DNA of 64,000 nt from Cyanobium gracile PCC 6307 (lineage in GTDB: Bacteria > Cyanobacteriota > Cyanobacteriia > PCC-6307 > Cyanobiaceae): assembly GCF_000316515.1 (NCBI RefSeq), contig NC_019675.1, positions 310,001-374,000 of the forward strand, written 5' to 3'. Made by a program: the position numbers and the translations under genes. Below, piece after piece: positions 1-8,739 of this stretch. Each line of letters starts with the position of its first letter. Position 1 is the stretch's first letter. The notes below the pieces were generated by a model. The model ran no database searches. It was given only the letters and a program-made list of their open reading frames with translations, and was not told the origin of the DNA.

Positions 1-350
1 CGATGGAAGCTCCGCAAGGCTCTCACCGCCGGGTGGCTGACCCGGCAACGCAGACACACCAGGGCCTCCTGGTCACCCTGGTCACGGCAGGCGGCCAACA
101 GGCGCAGATCTGTGGCGTCGTCGGGGACCGCCTCCTCCAGGCCGTGGCGCGCCATGGCTTGAGCGGAGTGCCGGGGGCGGAGGGTGCCGATGACCAGCCC
201 CCCAGACTGGAACCCGCCAGGGTGGGCGGCCTGGGCAGGCACAAGCGCCTTGAGTGCGTCGTAGCTGTCGCTGTCGTCCAGATCCAGAGGCCTCACCCAA
301 GACACATTCTGCCGGCGACGGGCTGAGTCTGTAAAGCTGAGTCGATGCAT
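1..350 (-). CDS. Hypothetical protein, N-terminal part only (runs off the left edge)
   Basis: An open frame without stops runs from an ATG at 350 down to the left edge, giving 116 residues beginning MHRLSFTDSARRRQNVSW. Composition is protein-like (RPLDLDDSDSYDALKALV, then GGFQSGGLVIGTLRPRHS), and near the end there is a CLRC pair in a stretch ending SHPAVRALRSFH. The other frames here read as low-complexity Arg/Pro/Gly shadows. I do not recognise the family; the CxxC could bind metal but that is a guess. It is divergent from the CHAT gene, with an inverted repeat between them. Confidence 0.55.
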   Translation of the reverse strand, partial: MHRLSFTDSARRRQNVSWVRPLDLDDSDSYDALKALVPAQAAHPGGFQSGGLVIGTLRPRHSAQAMARHGLEEAVPDDATDLRLLAACRDQGDQEALVCLRCRVSHPAVRALRSFH

Positions 351-375
351 CAGTCACCAGGATTCAAAAGTCAGT

Positions 376-448
376 TGATAGCCGCCGATCTGCCAGAGAG
401 CCTCGTGTACATTCTCATTCCTGACAGATCGGCAGGGATTTGCTATCA
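376..448. repeat. Nested imperfect inverted repeat between divergent genes
   Basis: Outer arms TGATAGC (376-382) and GCTATCA (442-448) and inner arms GCCGATCTG (384-392) and CAGATCGGC (425-433) are perfect complements. The pairs lie 1 base apart on the left and 8 bases apart on the right, so together they make an imperfect stem around a 32-base loop. It sits 50 bases before the CHAT gene and 26 bases upstream of the partial divergent gene. It could be an operator, a transcript hairpin or the remains of a small mobile repeat. Confidence 0.5.
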
Positions 449-497
449 GGAACAACGGTCGGCCGATGCGTGAGATCCATTCATCCGGACAGCAGCC

Positions 498-3443
498 ATG
501 CACCAGTCCAAGCCAAGCCTGAACAGATGGTGCTCCCTGGGTTCCATCGTGCTGTTGGCTGTGCTGAGCAAGGAAGCAACCCCATCACCGGCCATCGCCA
601 GGCAGAAGCTGGATGGTTCTGCTGCGGTGAGTGTTCAGCAGCCAAACGGACGTGCCAACGCAGCGGCCACTCCCACACGTGCCCTGCCCGAGCAGGTGCA
701 GGCTTGGCTGGCAGAGGCGGAAGCGTTGAGCGCCAAGGGCGCGCATCAACAGGCAACGATCCTCCGGCAGCAGATTCTCTTGTGGTCAGAAAGGAGTCGC
801 GGGCCGGATCACCCCGATACTGCCCGTTTCCTCGGAGACCTGGGCGTCTCCCATGCTCGACAGGGAGCGTATGACAAAGCAGAACCCTTGTTAAGACGAG
901 CGGTTGACATCAATCGCCAACGTCTTGGCAATAACCATCCCTATACGGGATCCGCCCTGGGGAACCTCGGAGGCTTGTTTGTTCTCCAAGGAGCCTATAG
1001 AGAGGCCGAGCCACTTCTCGTTCAAGCTGCAAGGATTTGGGAGCAGGCTCTCCGTCGTAAACAGAAGATCTCACCCATAGAGTTCAGCGCTCTGCTGCAG
1101 GCCAAAGGTGCGCTGGCCCAACTCTATTTTTATCAGGGTGACTATGAGAAGGCACAGCCACTGTTGGAGACAATCGTCGCTAGTCGAGTCAAAGTCTTTG
1201 GTGAGTCGAATCCTGAAACCGCACAGGCGATCGAGATGCTGGGCACCTTGTACATGATGCAGGGATCCATCCCCATGGCTGAAATGCTGCTTCCGCGTGC
1301 TCTCAGTATTCATCAGAAGACACTAGGGGCTGACCATCTCAGGACCGCTCGCTCAATGGATAGTCTCGCACGATTAAGCCGCCGCAAAGGAAATCTAAAG
1401 GCTGCTCAGGACCTTCTAGAGGAATCGCTGAGGATCAAAGAGGCTGCTCTTGGAGCCGATCATCTTGAATCAGCATCGGTGGCCAGTGATTTGGGTATGA
1501 TCTACCATCAGCAAGGTCTTTATCGCCAAGCGGAGCAATTTTTGGCACGGGCTCTCTTGGCTAGGCAGAAGTTGTTGGGAAGCCGTCATCCTCAAACCGC
1601 CGACTCCTTTAACAACCTAGCTTTGGTCTATTCCCAGACAGGCAGACTCGCTAGGGCTACAGAACTGTTTGCGGAAGCCCTGAAGACAAGTGAATCACTC
1701 CTGGGCCCAACCCATCCAGGTACGACCATTGTCTTCGCCTCCCTTGGCGCGGTGTATGGGGCGATGGGTGATGTCGAGCAGAGCATTGCATTCTTTCAAC
1801 GGGCTGTTGAGGGTGAAACGCTCTATCTGCGCCGCCAGATCCCATTGCTGCCGATCAAAAGGCGTCAGGATCGGGTCACGGAGGTTGGAGGAGCTTGGGA
1901 AGCTGCGATTGGATTGGCTGAACGATCATCCTCTGCATGGCCCCTTGCCCTGTTCACTCGGCTCAACCGTCAAGGCCTTTTGCAGGACCTGGAGCTTCAT
2001 CAAGCATTGCTGATACGCCATCCCGCCCATCGCAAAGCTGCTGAACAGATAGACTCTGTGTCTACGAAGTTGGCATCAATAGCAACTCCGCCTCAGCAAC
2101 GGGAAGCGTTGCAACTCAAAAGGCTTCAACTTGAGCAGCAACTCTACCGGCAGTTGCCCCAACTCAAACCAACGCTTGTTTCCACACAGGACATTGCCAA
2201 CGTCCTTCCCGCTGATGGTGTGCTGGTTGAGTTTCAGAGATACCGTCCGTTCAACGTCGGGATGATCGGCGGTCAACCCTCCTGGGGGGAAGCACACTAC
2301 ATAGCGTTGATATTGAAGCCCAACGGAACCATCCAGGCAGTTTCGCTGGGCAGAGCCTCCGTGATCGACACGGCGATCACAAGGATGCACACAAGCCTTG
2401 AACAAGCCACAGCCGATGCTCCATCGCAGCTTGCCGAAGTCCGCCGGCTGGTGGTTGATCCCATTCGACCACATACGAGAGGCTCCAGCCGCTGGTTTCT
2501 CTCCCCCGACGCAGAGCTCAATAGGATTCCTTTTTTGGCCCTGCCCAGTGAATCTGCTGGGAGCAATCCCCTCAGCGAGCAGGTCAAGATCAAGATCCTT
2601 ACGACCGGCCGTGATTTGCTGCGGCTGCAACAGCCACCCATGCGAGGGCACGGGAAGTTGGTGATGGCTGACCCCGATTTTGACAGGCCTGGGTCCGGGG
2701 TTCCCTTCTCCAATGCGAACGCGGCCAAACACCAAGCCCAACGGCGATCCACGGATCTATCCGCGACCAGATGGCAGCGGCTGAAGGCAACACAAGGTGA
2801 AGGGACGGCGGTGGCGGCGATGCTCTCGACCACGGCTATTTTCGGTACGGATGCCTCTAGCCTGACTTTGCAGCGGATGCAACCTGCCAGGATCGTCCAT
2901 GTGGCCACTCATGGCTTTTTTCTGCCTGATCGGGCTCCATCCAGTACCGCCGGCAGCCAATCGGGTGAGCCGCGCTTTGGTCTGCTCGAACCTTTGGTGA
3001 AGCAGGAGCCGATGCTCCGCAGCGGGATCGTTCTTGCTGGTGCAAACTATCCAGCCGCCAACAGTCTGGATGATGGCTACTTGACCGCCGCTGAAGCAAC
3101 ATCACTGCCTCTGCACGCCACGGAACTCGTCGTTCTCTCTGCCTGTTCTACGGGTCAGGGTGAGGCGCGTACCGGCGAGGGTGTGTATGGCCTGCAGCGT
3201 GCCCTTGCTGTGGCCGGTGCACGATCAACACTTCTCTCCCTATGGAAAGTGGATGATCAGGCAACCAGGGAGTTCATGGTACGGTTCTATCAACTGCTGA
3301 AACAAGGACATGGTCGCCTTGACGCGCTTCAACGCGTTCAGGCGGAGTTCCGTTTGAACCCGAAGCAACCCGAATGGAGGCATCCCTACTATTGGGCAGC
3401 CTGGCAACTCAATGGGGACTGGAAGCCTATCCAAGGATTGTGA
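498..3443 (+). CDS. TPR-CHAT protein (caspase-like peptidase fold), probably exported
   Basis: The 981-residue product begins with a hydrophobic stretch (CSLGSIVLLAVLS, about residues 12-24) that may be a signal peptide. A long array of kinesin-light-chain-type tetratricopeptide repeats follows (about 90-450), with repeated motifs such as YDKAEPLLRRAVDI and NNLALVYSQTGRLARA. The C-terminal third is a CHAT domain. The likely catalytic dyad is His805 in HVATHGFF and Cys883 in VVLSACSTGQGE, followed by the conserved LWKVDD segment. CHAT domains are caspase/separase-like cysteine peptidases, and the TPR part usually binds partners or substrates. Such genes are common in cyanobacteria with mostly unknown substrates. 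There is no obvious operon partner; the CapA-like gene follows after a long gap. Confidence 0.9.
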   Translation: MHQSKPSLNRWCSLGSIVLLAVLSKEATPSPAIARQKLDGSAAVSVQQPNGRANAAATPTRALPEQVQAWLAEAEALSAKGAHQQATILRQQILLWSERSRGPDHPDTARFLGDLGVSHARQGAYDKAEPLLRRAVDINRQRLGNNHPYTGSALGNLGGLFVLQGAYREAEPLLVQAARIWEQALRRKQKISPIEFSALLQAKGALAQLYFYQGDYEKAQPLLETIVASRVKVFGESNPETAQAIEMLGTLYMMQGSIPMAEMLLPRALSIHQKTLGADHLRTARSMDSLARLSRRKGNLKAAQDLLEESLRIKEAALGADHLESASVASDLGMIYHQQGLYRQAEQFLARALLARQKLLGSRHPQTADSFNNLALVYSQTGRLARATELFAEALKTSESLLGPTHPGTTIVFASLGAVYGAMGDVEQSIAFFQRAVEGETLYLRRQIPLLPIKRRQDRVTEVGGAWEAAIGLAERSSSAWPLALFTRLNRQGLLQDLELHQALLIRHPAHRKAAEQIDSVSTKLASIATPPQQREALQLKRLQLEQQLYRQLPQLKPTLVSTQDIANVLPADGVLVEFQRYRPFNVGMIGGQPSWGEAHYIALILKPNGTIQAVSLGRASVIDTAITRMHTSLEQATADAPSQLAEVRRLVVDPIRPHTRGSSRWFLSPDAELNRIPFLALPSESAGSNPLSEQVKIKILTTGRDLLRLQQPPMRGHGKLVMADPDFDRPGSGVPFSNANAAKHQAQRRSTDLSATRWQRLKATQGEGTAVAAMLSTTAIFGTDASSLTLQRMQPARIVHVATHGFFLPDRAPSSTAGSQSGEPRFGLLEPLVKQEPMLRSGIVLAGANYPAANSLDDGYLTAAEATSLPLHATELVVLSACSTGQGEARTGEGVYGLQRALAVAGARSTLLSLWKVDDQATREFMVRFYQLLKQGHGRLDALQRVQAEFRLNPKQPEWRHPYYWAAWQLNGDWKPIQGL

Positions 3444-3889
3444 TCATTGCCTGCAGCCCTGACAGATGGGGGAGACATTCTTTGCCGAATGCTGTTTGGG
3501 TCAGGCATAAGGAATTGTTTCTGCTTTGTGCACATCCCCACCATCTAGCACCTGTAAACGGCCATAGCGGGTATTGCTATTCACGAATAGCTGCAAATTC
3601 TGAAGGCTTTCCCAGACACAGGGGGCCGCGAAGGCATTCAGAAGAGCGAACTGCACACCATTGCTACCGCGGTAGCATACGGCTTCTGTAGCCACCAGGA
3701 AAGCTGGAACATGCAAACTCACCAAAACTGCAGGGGCTAGAAGGGGGCGGCTAATGAATCTCTGGGCAACGATTCGTGGAGAGAGCAAGAGGGCATACAA
3801 TGTTCAGAGTTGGCCTGTTTAGGTGATGGCCGAGTCTCGCTAGTAAGGTTTCAACTCTTTGGATCCTAAGACGCTAAGTCTTCGATCAC
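3444..3889. other. Gene-poor stretch with one doubtful minus-strand frame
   Basis: About 450 bases (620 if the later CapA start is right) lie between the CHAT and CapA-like genes. The only frame with protein-like composition is 3501-3800 on the minus strand, 99 codons, with segments such as RLQVLDGGDVHKAET. I do not recognise it and see no convincing ribosome-binding site, so it may be a gene fragment or chance. Base composition is clearly less GC-rich than the rest of the window. No RNA gene was recognised. Confidence 0.3.
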
Positions 3890-4063
3890 TTGGCGGTGAT
3901 TCCTCTGGCTGGTGAGTACTTCTCACCTTCCAAGCACCCTCGCTCACCCATCTACTTTTTCCATCGTTTCCTGAGATTGGACGCCAACCCTTTGCCAACA
4001 GCCAAGTTTGCTACAAAGATCGTGCGTCCCCTTCCCCATAGTCTCAGCGGATGGCTCAGGCCC

Positions 4064-5212
4064 ATGGGATCCGTCAGGAGGCTGGCGTTCTGGATACCTA
4101 CTGTTCTGGCCGCCGCCAGCCTTTCCTCGGCATGCAAGGCGAGCTCCAGCACGGACACATCCGGCGGAGGTGATGAGAGCCTATGGATCAGCGAAGCAGA
4201 ACCTCCTGTCCACGGCGAGGCGAAGCCCTTGCCAAAGGGTGTTACTCCAGAACGTGAATCGCCACAGAATGTGGCGTTTACCTTTACGGCCTTTGGCGAC
4301 GCGGGGTGGGCCAAGTCCCACTCTCCACGCCCCGTTTATCGGGCGGGATTCAAGCGATCGTTTCTTGCCTTCAGCCGGCCAGGTAACATTCTTGGTGATA
4401 TCAGCTACATCAACTGGGAAACCAGTGTCGGACGCCGGTGCGATACCTTCTGGTCCAAGCCATCGGCCACCAGGTTTGCCTTCCTGACCCGGCCCGAAGA
4501 GCTGGAAGACGTTGTTCAAGTCGGCTTTAATCTCATTGGATTGGCCAATAACAATAGCTATGACTGTATCCGTTCTCCTGAAGGCAATGGCCCTATCCAA
4601 TCCTACGGCCACCTTACTCGCATCCTGCAGAACCTTCGCCAAAAGGGTACGGTGGCTCTGTTCAGTGGGGTCTTCCTCACCCCTGACCATGAAGCGCCAC
4701 AGGTCGACTTTCCGGTGGCTGGAGGTCAGGTGCCTGTGCGATTCCTCAGCGCCTATGTTGGCGGAGATGCCAAGCACTGCCGCCACATTGTTTGTGATCG
4801 GAACTTAGACCAGTTTTCTCCCGTGATGGCCAAGCATGCGGGATTGAGAGTCCTTGCGCTCCATAGCTGGGACCCTCGTAGCCATACACGACTCAAGGCT
4901 ATCCTCCGCTCTTGGCTTGAAAAGGGCTTGGTCGATATTGCGATCGGGTCGGGCCCCCACGTCGCTGAGTCTGTGAAGGTGATCCAGACGCCTAGGGGCT
5001 CGGGGGTCCTCGCAACGAGTCTGGGCAACTTTATCCATCCAAGCCTCCTTCCCCAACCCAACAACATCGCCCTTCGCGCCAGGTGGACCTATGACCCAAC
5101 TAGGCAGGTCCTCCGGCTGCACAATCTAAAGACCACAAAGGTCCGATGTGATGGAGAGATCTGTCGAAAGGGAAGGACTACCACAATAAGTCTCCCTAGT
5201 TTTGCCCGATGA
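4064..5212 (+). CDS. CapA-family (PGA_cap) calcineurin-like lipoprotein
   Basis: The 382-residue product resembles the CapA/PGA_cap family of metallophosphoesterase-fold proteins, known from poly-gamma-glutamate capsule synthesis but widespread elsewhere. Visible family landmarks are FTAFGDAGW near the mature N-terminus, the NWE motif after GDISYI, LANNNSYD where the family usually has LANNH, and GSGPHVAESV for the C-terminal metal-site GxHxH-type region. The replaced residues make catalytic competence uncertain. The frame is open back to a TTG at 3890. I prefer the ATG at 4064 because it begins a signal peptide ending in a lipobox-like LSSAC (Cys24), then a Ser/Gly linker. It would sit on the periplasmic side of a membrane. 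Confidence 0.8.
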   Translation: MGSVRRLAFWIPTVLAAASLSSACKASSSTDTSGGGDESLWISEAEPPVHGEAKPLPKGVTPERESPQNVAFTFTAFGDAGWAKSHSPRPVYRAGFKRSFLAFSRPGNILGDISYINWETSVGRRCDTFWSKPSATRFAFLTRPEELEDVVQVGFNLIGLANNNSYDCIRSPEGNGPIQSYGHLTRILQNLRQKGTVALFSGVFLTPDHEAPQVDFPVAGGQVPVRFLSAYVGGDAKHCRHIVCDRNLDQFSPVMAKHAGLRVLALHSWDPRSHTRLKAILRSWLEKGLVDIAIGSGPHVAESVKVIQTPRGSGVLATSLGNFIHPSLLPQPNNIALRARWTYDPTRQVLRLHNLKTTKVRCDGEICRKGRTTTISLPSFAR

Positions 5213-5239
5213 GTATGAGGTTTTGCCAGGTATGGCAGA

Positions 5240-5981
5240 TTCCAGCAGGGTCTGCAGCACCCGGATCACCCGCGACCCCTTTTGGTAGATCGTGGTGGTG
5301 TAGAAGTTGTCAATCGCCCTGCTCCACGTGCAGGCGCAGGTGTACCGTCCGGCTGCTGGCGGTAACGAACTTGTCGCGGATCTCCTCCAGCCGGCCCGCC
5401 ACTATGGCGAACAGATAGGAGGGCTTGGGGAAGGGGTCGTCCCAGACGGCGTAATGGCGGGCTTCCCCGCCTGGCCCGGGCGGCAGCTCGCCGCTCCCGA
5501 TGCCGTTGCCATTGGAGAGCAGCACCGGGCAGGTGTCCCGGTCGGCCTCGATCCGCACCCGGAAGCGGCTGAGCAGGTCGGGGCGATCCGGGAGATAGGT
5601 GATGCGGCGAAACCCTTCCGCCTCGCACTGGGTGGTGACCATCCCGCCGCTCACATACAGCCCTTTCAGGCTGGTGTTGGCCCGCGGATCGAGCCACACC
5701 GTGCTGGTGAGCACGAAGGGCCGCTGGGGCGGCTGCAGCACCAGCAGGCGGCCGTGCTCCAGCTGGAAAGCGTCGGCGGGCAGGGGAACGCCGTCGAGCT
5801 CCAGGGAACGCAGCTCAAGATCCACGCCCCTCAGCTCCAGCGGCCCGCCTGCACCAGGCCCGGGGAGGAACGCCAGTCGCGCCTCCACCAGGGCATGGTC
5901 GGCGAACAGGCGCACCGTCAGATCGGTGCGCTCGAGCCGGTAGGGCGCCGGACGGTAGTCGACGAGGTGGATAACAGTCAT
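5240..5981 (-). pseudogene. pepN: Aminopeptidase N (PepN) remnant with internal deletion
   Basis: From ATG 5981 the frame encodes 223 residues matching the N-terminal beta domain of M1 aminopeptidase N (YRPAPYRLERTDLTVRLF, GLYVSGGMVTTQCEAEGF, FPKPSYLFAIVAGRLEEI, HVEQGD), stopping at 5310. Immediately beyond, in another frame, comes DNFYTTTIYQKGSRVIR, which in intact PepN lies roughly 200 residues further on. The junction therefore lacks the segment holding the GAMEN and HEXXH zinc-binding motifs, and everything after about VLQTLLE is also gone. The gene cannot encode an active peptidase. It is a relic at the edge of the accessory block; an intact pepN may exist elsewhere in the genome. Confidence 0.88.
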
Positions 5982-6028
5982 GGCAATAGTGAAGATGTAA
6001 AGGACAAGGAATGAGGACTATTTGAGGC

Positions 6029-7819
6029 TTACGTGGCGGATTGCTTCCTGATGGCGTCCTGAACCTTCTTCATGACGTCGGCCGGCACTTCCTTGGGGCA
6101 GATCTCAGCACCACCGATGACGGCCGAATTGAAGGCGCCGCGTCGCAGTTCCTTGATGGTGAGGGCCTTGGAGCCCACCTGTTGGATCTCACCCTTGTGC
6201 TTGAAGAGGAGCAGCTGGGCAATAGTTTCCCCCGCGATCCCCACCGACTTCTCGAAGTCGATGCCGGCGGCTCTAAGGATGCAGAAATTTACGGTGCCAA
6301 TCCTGGTGTACAAACCCATCTCTATAGGAGTAGCGGCCAAAGCAACAACATGTGATTGAGAAGAATCGCCAAACATGTGCGTTGAATCCGAAGTCGACCT
6401 AGGATAAATAGGAAAGGCAATTACGGGCTCATGAAGAATCCCCATAGAGGCAGAATCTGACTCCCCTCCGGCAACTGAAGTCGTTACGGCAATCTCCCAG
6501 CTAGGCAAAGAACGAAATTGCCTAGGAAGAACATATGAATTGTCTGAGGAGAGTCCTTCAATCGCTATTGGTTCATCCGGTTTAATCTTTGAGAGTGAGT
6601 TGCTACTATGGAAGTGGGCGGAACCGGTTGGTATTGGTGAGTGCAAGGACGCCGAGCCTCCGGCTCCTTGCCTTTTGATGGCCTCATTAACTTTCCTCAT
6701 AACGTCCGCCGGCACCTCCTTTGGACAAAACTCTGCCGCGCCGAGCACGGATGAATTAATCGCGCCTCGGCGCAGCTCTTCGATGGTGAGAGCCTTGGAA
6801 CCCACCTCCTGGATTAAACCCTTATGCTGGCCAAGGATCAACTGAGCAATGGTTTCGCCGGCCACTCCCACTGCTTGCTCGAAACTGAGGCCTGCAGCGC
6901 GGGAAATGCAGGTATTGACAGCACCTATTCGCGTGTACAAAGCCATTTGCTTTGGAGTTGCGAAACCAGTAATGGAATTCGAAGAGTTGCTTAAATCAGT
7001 TCTCTTGAAGCCCTCTCCGACAGTAGATTCCCGTTGGATGATTCCTGCAGAGATATCGCTCGGTTGAGATCTGTCTGATCGACCCACCCAATTTGTGTAT
7101 GAAGAAATTGGTATGCCTTGGTTTGTATTTGTCTTGACAGCAACGCCAAAAACTTCCGTTAGCTTGGCATCGGTTTCACCTTGGCCATGAAGGCCAACGA
7201 GATGCCCATTGATGTTCAGCACCGAGCCTCCGCTCATGCCAGGAAGAGTGGAGTTGTCGTACAATAATTGGTACCCTCCAGGAAGCCTTTCGCTCGCATT
7301 GTTGATGATTGCTCCCCTTAGAAATCGAAAGATACGAGATGGGATAGCACTTGTTGAAGATGGGTAGCCAGAAACATAGACTGGGGCGCCAATCCGCAAA
7401 TCACTTGTGTTGCCTGACTTGGCTAGCTGATAGTCAATGGTACTACTGAATGTTAGCTCTCCAAGATCTATATCGCCAACTCTTCGAATGCTTCCAGCTT
7501 CTACTGGATGTTGACGGCCATCAGAAGTATAAACAGACAGCTCTTCTCCAGGGTTCTGCCCGCTCACCACATGCCAGGCTGTCAGCACCGTGTAGCGATT
7601 TCCGACCCGCTTGACCAGAACTCCCGAACCTTGAGTTGCACCTTCTATACGCACTGTGATGGCTTGGGCGACCTTGGCGACAGCTTCTTCGCTCTGTGCC
7701 TGAGCGGGTGCCAAGGAGATCAGAGGTGCTCCCATTGACAGGGCAGAAATCAACACAGTCGACGGACTCGCTGGTAAAAGCAGCAGTGCGGATCCTATCG
7801 ATGCCAACATTCTTTTCAA
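6029..7819 (-). CDS. Exported trypsin-like serine protease with two C-terminal two-cysteine domains
   Basis: The TTG at 7819 is the preferred start: AAGGAG lies five bases upstream and the product begins with a basic MKRM n-region, a hydrophobic core and a signal-peptidase-like site APAQAQ. The longer frame to 7990 would overlap the next gene. The 596-residue product has an S1-type domain with likely catalytic His83 (LTAWHVV), Asp118 (DIDLGEL) and Ser196 (LPGMSGGS). After a variable Ser-rich linker come two related domains of about 100 residues, near 285-390 and 495-596. Each has LYTRIGxVNxCI near its start and a Cys-Pro-Lys-Glu-Val-Pro segment near its end, so each has two conserved cysteines. 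A third relative is encoded at 10653-11114. Substrate unknown. Confidence 0.85.
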   Translation of the reverse strand: MKRMLASIGSALLLLPASPSTVLISALSMGAPLISLAPAQAQSEEAVAKVAQAITVRIEGATQGSGVLVKRVGNRYTVLTAWHVVSGQNPGEELSVYTSDGRQHPVEAGSIRRVGDIDLGELTFSSTIDYQLAKSGNTSDLRIGAPVYVSGYPSSTSAIPSRIFRFLRGAIINNASERLPGGYQLLYDNSTLPGMSGGSVLNINGHLVGLHGQGETDAKLTEVFGVAVKTNTNQGIPISSYTNWVGRSDRSQPSDISAGIIQRESTVGEGFKRTDLSNSSNSITGFATPKQMALYTRIGAVNTCISRAAGLSFEQAVGVAGETIAQLILGQHKGLIQEVGSKALTIEELRRGAINSSVLGAAEFCPKEVPADVMRKVNEAIKRQGAGGSASLHSPIPTGSAHFHSSNSLSKIKPDEPIAIEGLSSDNSYVLPRQFRSLPSWEIAVTTSVAGGESDSASMGILHEPVIAFPIYPRSTSDSTHMFGDSSQSHVVALAATPIEMGLYTRIGTVNFCILRAAGIDFEKSVGIAGETIAQLLLFKHKGEIQQVGSKALTIKELRRGAFNSAVIGGAEICPKEVPADVMKKVQDAIRKQSAT

Positions 7820-7854
7820 CTCAGCTCCCTTTGTGGTAACGCCAGTGCTCTCGT

Positions 7855-8739
7855 TCACCAGACCTTGCTGCTTGCATTGCCAATTGGTGACGGCAGCCTT
7901 GGCATGCCACAGTCCAGTCCAACTAGGACGTTCTGCTCTGCAGCTTTTGGAGGCCGCAATGCCTTCAGAGCGCTCTGGATAGTTGGCCATGCAATGCCCA
8001 GGGACACCAACTCCAATTTATCGTTCAGCTGCTTATCCACTGCTTTGCCTTGCTGGGTCTTCCATTGTCCAGGCCAGAGCGGATTGGCATGGGCACCATT
8101 GATGCCGATCAGTTCACCGCCGACAAACACGGCGCCCCCGCTCATCCCCTTCTCCACGGCAGCGGTGTAGGCCAGATTAAAGCCTCCTTGCAGCGGCTTG
8201 CTAAGCAAAGGTACCAACAGACCCGATCGCTCAGTGTATGGCGGGCCATCGGGGTGCATCTGCAGGGGCGTTGGATACCCGGATGCGATCACCACCGACA
8301 GTGAGGAAGCATCCACAGGTTTCCGGTATAGCGCAGCCACCATCAACGGCCCCGTGCTGCTGTGCGGCAACCAGAGCAGGGCTAGATCCAACTCGCTTTG
8401 GTGCTTCGATTGGTTGGCGGGCATCACCAAGGAGGGCAGTACCTGTCGATCGGCTGTGACTATGCAAACTGCCGTCTGCCCATGCACCACATGACGGTTG
8501 GTGACCACCTATTGGCCGCCAGAGGCGCTGCCGATCACAACGCCAGAGCCAAGCTGCGCACCAGTTGGCTCACGCTGTAGGACAGTAACGGACTGCCGAT
8601 AGGTCAGTGCTCTGACCCTTGAAGCTGGCTTATCGGGAGTAGCGCGTGTCCGAACTGGCGGTTGCTGCTCTGCAGCGAAGGTGCAGCTACCATCCCCTAT
8701 CAACAGGGTTACGGTGAGAGTGCTGGCGCGACTTGTCAA
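7855..8739 (-). pseudogene. Trypsin-like serine protease interrupted by an in-frame amber codon
   Basis: Two frames abut exactly: 8509-8739 (signal-like N-terminus through GSGVVIGSASGGQ, then TAG) and 8508-7855 (VVTNRHVVHG onward) share one reading frame. Together they read as a continuous trypsin-like protease. His is in TNRHVV, Asp in ELDLALLWL and Ser in KGMSGGAVF. Many relatives have a Tyr or similar residue where the TAG stands. The GTG directly after the stop could restart translation, but that product would lack the signal peptide and first strand. The start overlaps the end of the COP23 gene by four bases (ATGA), indicating a former operon. Suppression or a sequencing error are the alternatives to a pseudogene. 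Confidence 0.8.

Noticed and set aside
5209..5418. A short plus-strand frame just after the CapA-like gene
   Set aside because: It is antisense to the PepN remnant and has a Ser/Arg/Cys-rich shadow composition.
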